Below, piece after piece: positions 25,232-33,739 of a stretch of DNA of 49,786 nt. The stretch comes from Chloroflexota bacterium (GTDB lineage Bacteria > Chloroflexota > Dehalococcoidia > SM23-28-2 > RBG-16-64-32). The DNA lies in assembly GCA_029262695.1 (NCBI GenBank), contig JAJCYV010000022.1:1-49786 (forward strand). The letters run 5' to 3'. The position numbers were made by a program, and so were the translations under genes. The notes beneath the pieces are model-generated. The model was not told where the DNA came from. It was given only the letters and a program-made list of their open reading frames with translations, and made no database searches. Within the stretch, counting starts at the first letter, position 1. Each line of letters begins with the position of its first letter.

Positions 25232-26247
25232 ACGCATCACCGTATTCACCAGAGGAAGCCAGCGGCGTCTGGGTATACCTCGAACACCGCGACGGAAAGC
25301 TGGAGGGCGTTTCCCTTGAGCTGCTCGGCCGGTCGCGTGAGCTGGCGCAGGAGACAGGGGAGAGCCTGACGGCGCTCCTGCTGGGAGAGCAAGTGGAGCC
25401 CCTGGCCGAAGAAGCGATCGCTGCCGGCGCCGATCGGGTACTTGTGGCGGAGCACGCGCTGCTTGGCCAGTACACAACGGAGCCGTTTACGAAAGTGATC
25501 ACCGGCCTGATCGTTGAGCAGCGGCCGAACATTCTCCTGCTCGGCGCCACGACGAACGGGCGCGATCTTGCCGGTCGCCTCGCCGTCCGCCTGCGCACGG
25601 GCTTAACGGCGGACTGCACGGACCTGAGCATCGGCCCGAAGTCGGGCCTCCTGCTAGGGGAGGTGACGGGCTTCGGCCACGGCATCCTGGCGACGATCGA
25701 GTGCCCGGTCCACAGGCCCCAGATGGCGACTGTTCGGCCCGGTGTGTTCCCACGGCCGGTCGCGGATCCCACCCACTCGGGCAAAGTCGAGCGGGTCGAC
25801 GTGATCCTCTCAGCGAGCGATCAGCCGGTGCGAGTGGTCAAGCAGACGAGCCGGCGCGCCGCGGATGTGACGCAGGCGGAGCGGCTGGTGATCGGCGGAC
25901 GGGGCATGGAGGGCGACTTCGCCCTGCTCAGGCGCCTGGCAAAGGCTGTACACGCCGACGTAGGCGCCACCCGCGTCGCCGTTGACCAGGGCTGGGTGCG
26001 TGAGGACCGCATGATCGGGCAGACTGGCTCCGTCACCCGTCCGAAGCTGGCCATCATCTGCGGTGCCAGCGGCGCCATGCAGTTCACGGTCGGCGTTAAG
26101 GACAGCGAGACGATCATCGCCATCAACTCCGATCCTGAGGCGCCGATCTTCGAGGTGGCCGACTACTGCGTCGCCGAGGACGCCTTCCAGGTGATACCAC
26201 CGCTCATTGAGGCGCTGCGCCGCGAGCCCGTGGAAGAGAAGAGCTGA
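25228..26247 (+). CDS. etfA: Electron transfer flavoprotein alpha subunit
   Basis: A 339-residue Etf alpha subunit carrying FAD. The C-terminal FAD domain (about 205-330) has GGRGMEG, VAVDQGW, MIGQTGSVTRPKLAII, CGASGAMQF and INSDPEAPIFEVADY. The usual GISGAIQH reads GASGAMQF, so the conserved flavin-contacting His is Phe. The N-terminal domain (about 10-195) includes LLLGATTNGRDLAGRLAVRL. It overlaps the HdrCB stop by 4 nt. The order etfA-etfB is the reverse of the common bacterial order. It is the likely acceptor for the acyl-CoA dehydrogenase at 15672. Confidence 0.93.
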   Translation: MNASPYSPEEASGVWVYLEHRDGKLEGVSLELLGRSRELAQETGESLTALLLGEQVEPLAEEAIAAGADRVLVAEHALLGQYTTEPFTKVITGLIVEQRPNILLLGATTNGRDLAGRLAVRLRTGLTADCTDLSIGPKSGLLLGEVTGFGHGILATIECPVHRPQMATVRPGVFPRPVADPTHSGKVERVDVILSASDQPVRVVKQTSRRAADVTQAERLVIGGRGMEGDFALLRRLAKAVHADVGATRVAVDQGWVREDRMIGQTGSVTRPKLAIICGASGAMQFTVGVKDSETIIAINSDPEAPIFEVADYCVAEDAFQVIPPLIEALRREPVEEKS

Positions 26248-26248
26248 G

Positions 26249-27037
26249 ATGCACACGATCGTTTGTCTGAAGGTCGTCCCGAAGTCCGAGGAAGTGACGA
26301 TCGACGACGAGACGAAGACGCTGGACCGGAGCAAGGCGCGCTCGGAGATCAACCCGCCCGACATGAACGCCGTGGAGATGGCCCTGAAGCTGAAGGAGCG
26401 CAACGGAGGAACCGTCTCGCTGCTCGCTATGGGCCCACCGCTGTTCGAGCCTTACTTGCGCCTTGGCCTGGCCATGGGTGCAGACCAGGCGTTCCTGATG
26501 AGCGACCGCGCCTTCGGCGGCGCCGACACTCTGGCGACTTCTTACGTCCTGGCAGAGGGCATCAAAGCCATCGGGTCGTTCGACCTCGTGCTGTGCGGCG
26601 ACGAGTCTTCCGACGGAGCGACCGGCCAGGTCCCGCCCGGCATCGCGGAGTGGCTCGGCCTTCCACAGGCCACCGACGTCCGCCGTGTTGACGTGTCGGA
26701 CGGATCGCTCAGCGCGCGCCGAGAGCTGGGCGCGGGATCTGAGGTCGTGGAGGCGGACCTCCCGTGCGTCGTGTCCGTCAAGCATGACGTCAACGAACCG
26801 CGCTTCCTCGACTCTGGCCGCTGGGACTGGGCGATGAATGAGGCGCCGGTGCAGATATGGTCTGCAACGGACCTGGAGATCGATGTCGAGAAGGCCGGCG
26901 TGCCAGGCTCACCGACCGTCGTCGCCGGCGTCAGCGTCGCAGAAGGCGCCGATCGCCGGCGTGAGTTCCTCTCGGGCTCACCAGAGGAGATCGCGACCCA
27001 ACTCGCAGACAAGATCCGCGCGTGGGTCAAGCCCTGA
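26249..27037 (+). CDS. etfB: Electron transfer flavoprotein beta subunit
   Basis: A 262-residue Etf beta subunit. Features: MHTIVCLKVVPKSEEV, INPPDMNAVEMALKLKER, the loop LRLGLAMGADQAFLMSD and VLCGDESSDGATGQVPPGIAEWLGLPQ, which binds the second nucleotide (AMP or a bifurcating FAD). The ATG at 26249 lies 1 nt after the EtfA stop. Sequence alone does not settle whether the second site holds FAD, but linkage to Hdr and Kor genes favours a ferredoxin-linked, bifurcating role (inference). Confidence 0.93.
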   Translation: MHTIVCLKVVPKSEEVTIDDETKTLDRSKARSEINPPDMNAVEMALKLKERNGGTVSLLAMGPPLFEPYLRLGLAMGADQAFLMSDRAFGGADTLATSYVLAEGIKAIGSFDLVLCGDESSDGATGQVPPGIAEWLGLPQATDVRRVDVSDGSLSARRELGAGSEVVEADLPCVVSVKHDVNEPRFLDSGRWDWAMNEAPVQIWSATDLEIDVEKAGVPGSPTVVAGVSVAEGADRRREFLSGSPEEIATQLADKIRAWVKP

Positions 27038-27048
27038 GGTGGTGACTT

Positions 27049-27732
27049 ATGCTAGCCACTCACGAGAGTCAGAGACTTAACGAAACTCTGGACCGTGGTG
27101 GCGTCAGCCTCCGCATGCGGTTCCTCCTGCCGGCTGCGGACAGGCCGTCGCCCTGCGTCATCATCTCGCACGGACTCGGCAGCGCGGACGACTCGATGCC
27201 CACAGCTCTCCTTTGCCACCGGCTGCTGGAGGAGGACATTGGCGTAGTACTCTTCGACCTGAACGGCCAGGGCGAGTCTGCACCAGACAAACGTGGCGAA
27301 GAAGCCTACGTGGAAGACGTTGAGGCCGTCTCGCACTGGACGACGAACAGGGAAGACGTCGATGAAGAACGCGTTGGAATCGCGGCGTTGGGCCCCGGAG
27401 TGGGAATCGTATTGCGGGCTGTGCGCCATGGCCTTGTCCGCCCGCGCGTACTGGCCCTGATATCGCCGGACCTCGAGCCCTGTGGGTTCGTCGCCATCGG
27501 GGCGCCGACCCTGGTAATCGCCGGGTCCAAGGACCCCGCCTTGGAGACGCTAAAGACGCTGGTCGCCAGAAGCGAGTGCGCAACTCTCACCGTCTTGGCC
27601 GGTGCCGACCCCTCGTTCGAAGAGCCTGGGGCGCTCGAAGCGTGTGCAGGCCGCGCCGTCGATTGGCTTGACGCGGGCTTTGCTGGTGCTGCCGGCTGGC
27701 CGGAGTGGCAGGACGAAGGCGGCGGCGATTAG
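27049..27732 (+). CDS. Alpha/beta-hydrolase-fold protein lacking the nucleophile
   Basis: A 227-residue protein with the alpha/beta-hydrolase layout: strand and oxyanion loop CVIISHGLGSADD (about 36-48), LFDLNGQGES (68-77) and the nucleophile elbow VGIAALGPGVG (109-119). The elbow should read G-x-S-x-G; residue 117 is Gly, so the serine is missing and no Cys or Asp replaces it. The later PTLVIAGSKDPA keeps the acid-loop pattern. It probably binds a ligand or acts as a scaffold rather than a hydrolase. GAGGTGG lies before the ATG; the gene starts 11 nt after etfB and closes the operon. Confidence 0.7.
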   Translation: MLATHESQRLNETLDRGGVSLRMRFLLPAADRPSPCVIISHGLGSADDSMPTALLCHRLLEEDIGVVLFDLNGQGESAPDKRGEEAYVEDVEAVSHWTTNREDVDEERVGIAALGPGVGIVLRAVRHGLVRPRVLALISPDLEPCGFVAIGAPTLVIAGSKDPALETLKTLVARSECATLTVLAGADPSFEEPGALEACAGRAVDWLDAGFAGAAGWPEWQDEGGGD

Positions 27733-27876
27733 GAGATCAGCTCTTCTGCCGCGGCTCGAAGAGGAGTAGAAATCCAGCGGCACCAGCGTCTGACTGCATT
27801 CGGCTGGCACGCGATGGGACATCGGTGACCGCCTTCAGATGCGAAACAGGCATTCGTGGTACAAGAAGAGGCACCA

Positions 27877-28359
27877 ATGAGAGCGCTGCTTCGCAGGATC
27901 TACACGGTGCCGGTCTTCATCGGCCTCGGCTTGCCAATCTTCTTCATGGCCCGGGTCCGTCTGTTCAGACGATTCGCGCGGTTTCTGGCCAGGCTCGACG
28001 CTCGAATCGTCCTGTGGATGCTTGGAGGAAGAGCGCACGGTTCACCTCAGGGACTGGCTGAGGAATGGAACCGGCTCATGCCAGCGCCGAGGTCTCGCTA
28101 CCCGGTTCTTGAATCCGACGATCGAACGGCATATGTGGAAATACGCATTCACTGTCCGCTCAGAGGAACCGGAAATGCTGAGGCCTGCTGGAACGCGATG
28201 GAGTTCGACCGTGCCTTGCTTCGAAGCATCGGCGGTCAACTGGTCGTGATGGAGTCCCAGTCCAACTCCGGCAAGGACCACTGCCGACTCGCCATCCGTC
28301 GTGGCGGGGACGACATCTCCGGACTTGAGGCCGCTCACCCTAAATGGTTGTCCCCGTGA
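27877..28359 (+). CDS. Small membrane-associated protein, possibly ATC-hydrolase-like
   Basis: A 160-residue protein with a hydrophobic helix near the N-terminus (about 9-24, VPVFIGLGLPIFFMAR) flanked by Arg, giving a membrane anchor. The soluble part contains RIHCPLRGTGNAEACWNAMEFD and later GKDHCRLAIRR. The spaced Cys pattern (CPL, AC, HC) vaguely resembles the L-2-amino-thiazoline-4-carboxylate hydrolase-like family, but I am not confident. ATG 27877 (AGAGG 6 nt upstream) is preferred to GTG 27856. The region before it (27733-27876) has a small hairpin, CTCTTC 27741 with GAAGAG 27758, that may end the Etf operon. Confidence 0.55.
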   Translation: MRALLRRIYTVPVFIGLGLPIFFMARVRLFRRFARFLARLDARIVLWMLGGRAHGSPQGLAEEWNRLMPAPRSRYPVLESDDRTAYVEIRIHCPLRGTGNAEACWNAMEFDRALLRSIGGQLVVMESQSNSGKDHCRLAIRRGGDDISGLEAAHPKWLSP

Positions 28360-28458
28360 CGATCGTACGAAAGCAGCGGTGTGTCCAACGTACAGGCCGC
28401 CAGAAGATGATCGACAACGCCGTTAAGCACGTCTCTAGGTAGCGCAGGGTCCCGCAAC

Positions 28459-30069
28459 ATGCCACCTGCTGACACGATCATCCTTGGCGCAGATGTGGTC
28501 ACCGGCACCGGCACATCGGCCGAGGCAGTGGCCGTAACAGGAGAGCGGATCACCGCCGTCGGACCCCGGGCGGAGGTGCTGGACGCAAAAGGTCCCGCCA
28601 CGGAGGTCGTTGACCTGCGCGGGGCAGCGCTGCTCCCCGGATTCATCGAGCCACATACACATCCGGACCTATCGGCCCAGTGCTATTCGTGGGTGGATGT
28701 CAGCGGATTCACCTACTCGAGCGTCGAATCGGTCGAGAAGGCGCTTCAAGACGCCGTGAAAGCCGCCGGGCCCGGCAAGTGGGTCTTTGCGTTCGGGCTC
28801 GACCCGATGTTGACGTCGGACCTGGGAACCTGGGACCGGAGCCGGCTCGATCTGCTGGCGCCGGACAACCCGGTCTCGGTAATGATCCAGTCGATGCACA
28901 CGCTGTTCGTGAATTCGGCGGCGCTGCGGGCGGCGGGCGTAGACCGGAGCACGCCAGATCCCGCAGGCGGCGGGCGCTTCATGCGTGATGAATCCGGGGA
29001 GCCCAACGGCATCGTCATGGAGCAGCCTGCGGCGCAGAGGTTCCTGTCGTTCCTCGATCTGTCTCCCGAGGCGTGGGTGAAGAGACTGAGTGATCAGTAC
29101 GGGCGATACCGCTCTGCGGGGATTACGACGGTAGGGATCGCGGGCATTTTCACGCCCGGCCCGTTACTGCCAATGCTGGAAGAGGTCACTACGCGGGACG
29201 ACGCCGTGCGTGCCGTCGCTTATCGACATCATGCCCTCACGGGTAGCGACTGGAAGCCATCGGACGAGACCGGCCGCTTTCAATTGCGGGGCGTGAAGCT
29301 CTGGTACGACGGCTCCCCCTATTCCGGCACGATGCTGCTCGACGATCCGTACCTGGACTCCGACCTGTGCTGTCAGACGCTTGGCATCGCTCCGGACACG
29401 AGCGGCCACGCGAACGTTGGCCCGGAGGAGCTGGTTGCGACGCTGCGGGAGTACCGGGATCGTGGCTGGCAGGTGCTGACGCACGCTCAAGGTGACCGGG
29501 GGACGAGGGAAGTTCTGGACGCCTACGAGAAGGTGCTCGGAGAGCACCCGGCGAGCGATCACCGGTGGCGGCTTGAGCACTGTGCCCTGATCAGCCGCGA
29601 CGATGTGACGCGCGCAGCAAGGCTTGGGGTCGCGCTGAGCTTCCATGTGAACCACGTCTACTACTACGGTCCGGAGCTACGCGAGTCGATCATCGGCTCG
29701 GAGCGGGCGGAAGCGATGATGCCCCTGGGCTCGGCCGTCCGGGCGGGGCACCGCATCAGCCTTCACGCGGACTCGCCGATGTATCCCGCGAAGCCGCTGA
29801 GCTTGATGAGGACTGCGGTCACACGACTGACCAGGGCCGGCGATCAGCTGGGTGCAGCGGAAGCGATCTCTGCGGAGCAGGCCCTGCGAGCAGTAACGAT
29901 AGACGCCGCGTGGCAGCTGTTCGCCGATGGCGATATCGGCAGTATCGAGGTGGGGAAGCTTGCGGACTTCGTCGTTCTGGAGCACAACCCGCTGACCGCG
30001 GCCGGTGACGAACTCGCCAGGATTGAGGTCCTGAACACCTGGCTCGCGGGCCGGCCAGGGGCAATGTAG
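28459..30069 (+). CDS. Amidohydrolase family protein (YtcJ-like)
   Basis: A 536-residue metal-dependent hydrolase. The N-terminal small beta domain starts ADTIILGADVVTGTG and leads to the metal motif H66-x-H68 in PGFIEPHTHPD. Later elements are a His in LTHAQGDRGTREVLDAYE, RWRLEHCALIS, and HADSPMYP with the catalytic Asp. The C-terminus returns to the beta domain (GSIEVGKLADFVVLEHNPL). YtcJ-like members hydrolyse amides, hydantoins or related bonds in the cytoplasm; the substrate is unknown. No partner gene is close: about 100 bp precede it and 215 bp follow. Confidence 0.9.
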   Translation: MPPADTIILGADVVTGTGTSAEAVAVTGERITAVGPRAEVLDAKGPATEVVDLRGAALLPGFIEPHTHPDLSAQCYSWVDVSGFTYSSVESVEKALQDAVKAAGPGKWVFAFGLDPMLTSDLGTWDRSRLDLLAPDNPVSVMIQSMHTLFVNSAALRAAGVDRSTPDPAGGGRFMRDESGEPNGIVMEQPAAQRFLSFLDLSPEAWVKRLSDQYGRYRSAGITTVGIAGIFTPGPLLPMLEEVTTRDDAVRAVAYRHHALTGSDWKPSDETGRFQLRGVKLWYDGSPYSGTMLLDDPYLDSDLCCQTLGIAPDTSGHANVGPEELVATLREYRDRGWQVLTHAQGDRGTREVLDAYEKVLGEHPASDHRWRLEHCALISRDDVTRAARLGVALSFHVNHVYYYGPELRESIIGSERAEAMMPLGSAVRAGHRISLHADSPMYPAKPLSLMRTAVTRLTRAGDQLGAAEAISAEQALRAVTIDAAWQLFADGDIGSIEVGKLADFVVLEHNPLTAAGDELARIEVLNTWLAGRPGAM

Positions 30070-30183
30070 CGATCGATCAGCGTCGCCAATGCCGGGTGGG
30101 CGGGCAAAGCGCTGAACCGTCTGCGGTATCTGCAAGGCGAGCTGACACGATTGCTCACCGGTGAATCAGTACCGCAACGTCGA

Positions 30184-30200
30184 CGAGCGATACACGCTCG
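30184..30200 (+). repeat. Short inverted repeat in the 215-bp gap before the NarX-like kinase
   Basis: CGAGCG (30184-30189), a 5-nt loop ATACA and CGCTCG (30195-30200) form a perfect hairpin. It lies after the amidohydrolase stop and 85 bp before the kinase start, without a T run. It could be a weak terminator or an operator. I see nothing else in 30070-30284. Confidence 0.35.
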
Positions 30201-30284
30201 CCGGCTGAGGCCCGCGTAGTATCATTTGGCTCGGACGAGGGGACGACTTCAAACGACATACCCCTTTTCTGGAGGTGGCGGCGT

Positions 30285-32105
30285 ATGGGCCTGTTGCGCA
30301 GAATAAGCCTGCAATACCAGATCGCGGCGGGTGTTGTTGTGGGAGTTGTGGTTCTGTCATCTGTTTTCGGGTGGCTGGCCATACAGACGATCCGCGACAC
30401 GCGGGACCTGGCTCTTGAAGGTCGTCTGGACATAGCCCACGCGTCGGCCCACGCCATCGACGCCATCCTGGAGCACGAGGCTGAGGAGCTTGAAGAAGCG
30501 GCCTCGCAGATAAGCGAAATGCAATCGACGCAGTCTGAGCAGGACCTTCTCGCCAGACTCTACAAGGTTCTCGAAGCCTTCCGGATTATTGTCAGGCTCG
30601 ACCACGATGGGCAGCCAGCTTGGACGGTGCCGTCGTCGATGGATACGGGCGAGTGGAGTCTGGCATACGACGACCAGGTTGTCGAAGCACTGGAATCGGG
30701 TGAGACCGCCCTCGTCCGGCCCAGCCAGCCTGATTCTGACTCGGTGCTGATCGCAGTAGTGACGGCACCGATCAGGAACGACGCCGGAGAGGTGACCGGC
30801 TATCTCGCCGGTGAACTCCACGCCGAGGCGGAGCACCTGGAGCTTCTCCCCCTGGCCAACCTGGGAACGGGTACGACGGCGTTCCTGATCGACGATGTGG
30901 GCGGCGTGTTGGCGCAGGGTGCAGGCTCGGCGCCGCTTACGGAGGAAGATTGGGATGCGAAAGCGATCGAGCACCTGATCGCCAATAAGGAGTCAGGGAC
31001 CGCCATCGACAGAGCGCACGGCGGCACCCACGTGGAGGCATACCACCCACTCGCCGCCATACCGGCGGGCGTCGTCGTGGAGGAAAGGGAAGACCGCGCT
31101 CTGGCCATCCCGGGAAGGCTGGAGACAAACATGCTCTGGATCGGCATCGGTGGCATGGTGGTTGCGTCAGCGGGAGCGTGGCTGCACGGCCGCGGCGTCG
31201 TGCAGCCCATCCGGGAGCTGACCGAGGCCTCAGCGAAGATGGCGGCCGGGAGTCTGGATAACCCCATCCGCGTAAGCCGCCGCGACGAAGTGGGGCAGCT
31301 GGCCAGCAGCTTCGAGACCATGCGCGTGCGCCTGAAGGAGTCTCTGGAGGAGCGCCGCCGCTGGGAGGAACAGCTGGAAGCGCGCGTGCGAGAACGCACG
31401 CGTGAGGTCCAATCCCTCCTCGGAAAGGTGATCTCCGCCCAAGAAGAGGAGCGGATGCGCATCGCTCGAGATCTGCATGACGAATCCGCCCAGGACCTGG
31501 TAGCGCTCCTCGCCGGTGTCCAGACCGCAGAGGCCGCTCTGCCTTCTGCGCCGGACAAAGCCAGGGAGACCCTCGCGGGCTTGAAATCGGTGGCCACGCA
31601 GGCGCTCCAGGAGATGCGCAAGAGCATTCTTGACCTGCGGCCGTCCGCGCTCGATGACCTGGGTCTCGCTCCTGCGATTCGCTGGTACGCGGAATACCGC
31701 CTCAGCCCTCTGGACATCAAGTTCATGTGGGAGGCCAAGGGAGAACCGGGCCAGCTCCCCGAGCCGACAGTGATAGCGCTCTTCCGCATCACGCAGGAGG
31801 CGATCACCAACGTTGTCAAGCATGCGGACGCGAGACATGTGTGGATACGGTTCGATGCCACGGACTCGACGGTCTCGATTGACGTGCGAGACGACGGCGA
31901 GGGGTTCGACCCTGAAAGGCTACACCCCTCGCCGTCGGACACGCGAGGGCTGGGAATCCTCGGTATGAAAGAGAGGGCCAGCCTGGTCGGAGGCACCGTG
32001 GAGATAGATTCGACACCAGGACGCGGGACAAGCGTGCGCATCGCTGTGTCGATTCACCAAGGAGGAGGAGACATTGGCGAAGATTCGCCTATTGCTGGTG
32101 GATGA
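30285..32105 (+). CDS. Membrane sensor histidine kinase, NarX/LiaS type (HisKA_3)
   Basis: A 606-residue kinase of the NarL-partner class. Order: membrane helix (about 13-35); large extracytoplasmic sensor (about 36-280), perhaps a dCache fold; second membrane helix (about 283-300); HAMP (about 302-355); coiled coil (about 352-388); HisKA_3 with H398 in RIARDLHDESAQ; HATPase with N510 (EAITNVVKHA), DDGEGF (537-542) and GLGILGM (556-562). The ATG has GGAGG about 10 nt upstream. Its 3' end overlaps the response regulator gene by 32 nt, so the two are co-translated. Its position before the NrfCD and haem-protein genes suggests it senses a respiratory substrate or redox state outside the cell. 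Confidence 0.93.
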   Translation: MGLLRRISLQYQIAAGVVVGVVVLSSVFGWLAIQTIRDTRDLALEGRLDIAHASAHAIDAILEHEAEELEEAASQISEMQSTQSEQDLLARLYKVLEAFRIIVRLDHDGQPAWTVPSSMDTGEWSLAYDDQVVEALESGETALVRPSQPDSDSVLIAVVTAPIRNDAGEVTGYLAGELHAEAEHLELLPLANLGTGTTAFLIDDVGGVLAQGAGSAPLTEEDWDAKAIEHLIANKESGTAIDRAHGGTHVEAYHPLAAIPAGVVVEEREDRALAIPGRLETNMLWIGIGGMVVASAGAWLHGRGVVQPIRELTEASAKMAAGSLDNPIRVSRRDEVGQLASSFETMRVRLKESLEERRRWEEQLEARVRERTREVQSLLGKVISAQEEERMRIARDLHDESAQDLVALLAGVQTAEAALPSAPDKARETLAGLKSVATQALQEMRKSILDLRPSALDDLGLAPAIRWYAEYRLSPLDIKFMWEAKGEPGQLPEPTVIALFRITQEAITNVVKHADARHVWIRFDATDSTVSIDVRDDGEGFDPERLHPSPSDTRGLGILGMKERASLVGGTVEIDSTPGRGTSVRIAVSIHQGGGDIGEDSPIAGG

Positions 32106-32736
32106 CCACATCCTGGTGCGGCAGGGTATACGCTCGCTCCTGGAGACCCAGGACGGCATTGAGGTGGTGGCGGAGGCGTCAGGAGGACACGAAGCCATCG
32201 CCAAGGCCGCGGAGTTCCAGCCGGACGTGATTCTGATGGACCTGGCCATGCCCGACCTCAACGGGATGGAGGCAACTCGGCAGATAAAGACAGAGCACCC
32301 GCAGATTCAGGTCCTGGCCCTCAGCATGCATGGCACTGATGACTATCTCTTTCGGGTCCTCGAGTCTGGCGCTTCCGGCTACGTGCTCAAAGAGGCCGAT
32401 GTCGCGGATCTGATGGCCGCGATCACAGCCGTGCATGCCGGAGGTGCGTTCATCTACCCCTCCCTGGCCAAGAAGCTCGTCGAGGAGCTCCTCCTGCGCG
32501 TGGGGAGCGGCGAGGACCGCTCCAGCTACGACAACCTGACAGCCCGCGAGAAAGAGATCCTCACCATGATCGGCGATGGCTTGACCAATGCGGAGATCGC
32601 AGCAAAGGTGAGCCTCAGCGTACACACGGTGCAGACCCACCGGTCCAACATCATGGAGAAGCTGGGTCTTCACAACCGCGCACAACTCGTCACCTACGCG
32701 GCACGGGTCGGCCTGATCCGCCCGGATACTCCATAA
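32074..32736 (+). CDS. NarL/LuxR-family response regulator
   Basis: A 220-residue regulator. The receiver has D10-D11, phospho-acceptor D56 (VILMDLAMP), S84 and K106 (YVLKEAD). The C-terminal LuxR helix-turn-helix (about 154-212) reads LTAREKEILTMIGDGLTNAE, then SLSVHTVQTHRSNIMEKLGL. The start is TTG at 32074, inside the kinase gene, with GGAGGAGGAG just upstream. It probably activates the redox operon that starts 167 bp downstream; small palindromes in that gap are candidate sites. Confidence 0.95.
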   Translation: MAKIRLLLVDDHILVRQGIRSLLETQDGIEVVAEASGGHEAIAKAAEFQPDVILMDLAMPDLNGMEATRQIKTEHPQIQVLALSMHGTDDYLFRVLESGASGYVLKEADVADLMAAITAVHAGGAFIYPSLAKKLVEELLLRVGSGEDRSSYDNLTAREKEILTMIGDGLTNAEIAAKVSLSVHTVQTHRSNIMEKLGLHNRAQLVTYAARVGLIRPDTP

Positions 32737-32781
32737 CTGCTATCTGCAGAGTAGGTCGCCGCTCTCCGGGCTCCTAGATTC

Positions 32782-32815
32782 GTACCGGAAAGGTACTACA
32801 TAAACCCGAGGGGTT
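32782..32815 (+). promoter_or_regulatory. Tandem small palindromes upstream of the redox operon
   Basis: GTACC-GGAAA-GGTAC (32782-32796) and AACCC-GAG-GGGTT (32803-32815) are perfect inverted repeats in the 166-bp gap between the NarL-like regulator and the ferredoxin gene. TACC/GGTA half-sites recall NarL heptamers, but the 13-bp spacing is shorter than the known 7-2-7 layout. They could be a regulator site or a minor terminator. Confidence 0.4.
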
Positions 32816-32902
32816 CGCGCCGGAGAATACCCGCTATATCCGATACCTCACCAGCACTCCGCTTGTTACGGTTGTGATGGAATTCACAGAAGCGAGGTTG
32901 AC

Positions 32903-33721
32903 GTGGCGGAAGTTTCCGACAAGAACGATCAGGCGGCTCCCAACCAGAAGCTATCGCGAAGACGCCTCCTGAAGGGGCTCGGCGCCGCCGGACTCGTCGC
33001 GGCGGCGAGCGGCGCCCTCCTTCCTCTGAAGGACCTCGTGGCGGCCGGTGACGCCGACGCTGAGGCGCCCAACGACAGCGATATCGCCAAGCACCAGTGG
33101 GTAATGGTCATCGATCTGCGTCGTTGCGACGGCTGCGAGAAATGCATGAAGGGGTGCCGCCGGGAGCACAATCTGCCCGAGGGTCAGGAGTGGATCAAGA
33201 CGCTTGAGCTGGAGGACGCATCCGGGCAGACCTACTACATGCCGGTTCCCTGTCAGCATTGCGAGGAGCCTCCTTGTGTCAACGTGTGCCCCGTCGGCGC
33301 AACCTACAAGGTGGCAGACGGAGCGGTTCTAGTTGATCAGGACCGCTGCATCGGCTGCCGCATGTGCATGGCCGCCTGCCCGTATGACGCCCGTACGTTC
33401 AACTGGGACGACCCGCCACCTACCGACGACGTGATGGGCGAGCCGACGCCGGAGTTCCCGGTCCCGCAGCAGAAGGGCACGGCCGGCAAGTGCGTCCTCT
33501 GCGTTCACAATCTCAGGTTTGGAAAACTGCCGGCTTGCGTTAAGGCCTGCACCATGAGGGCCATCTACATCGGAGACCTGAAGACTGATCTGGCAACCAA
33601 CGGCAAGCAGACGGTTAAGCTCTCCGACCTGCTGAAAGACAATGATGCCTTCCACTACAAAGAGGAGCTCAACACTCATCCCAGGGTCTACTACATCGCC
33701 GGCCACGGGCAGGACTCGTAA
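32903..33721 (+). CDS. Tat-exported four-cluster ferredoxin subunit (NrfC/DmsB-like)
   Basis: A 272-residue iron-sulfur subunit. A twin-arginine signal, SRRRLLKGLGAAGLVAAASG (about 18-37), predicts export of the folded protein, or membrane anchoring by its signal. Sixteen cysteines form four [4Fe-4S] sites: CDGCEKCMKGC, CQHCEEPPCVNVCP, CIGCRMCMAACP and CVLCVHN...CVKAC. Such subunits carry electrons between a catalytic subunit and an NrfD-type membrane protein. The start is GTG at 32903 with GAGG upstream. The NrfD-like gene starts 18 nt downstream. Having its own Tat signal, rather than using a catalytic partner's, is typical of NrfC-type proteins. Confidence 0.92.
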   Translation: MAEVSDKNDQAAPNQKLSRRRLLKGLGAAGLVAAASGALLPLKDLVAAGDADAEAPNDSDIAKHQWVMVIDLRRCDGCEKCMKGCRREHNLPEGQEWIKTLELEDASGQTYYMPVPCQHCEEPPCVNVCPVGATYKVADGAVLVDQDRCIGCRMCMAACPYDARTFNWDDPPPTDDVMGEPTPEFPVPQQKGTAGKCVLCVHNLRFGKLPACVKACTMRAIYIGDLKTDLATNGKQTVKLSDLLKDNDAFHYKEELNTHPRVYYIAGHGQDS

Positions 33722-33739
33722 TAGAAACGCAGGATTGTG

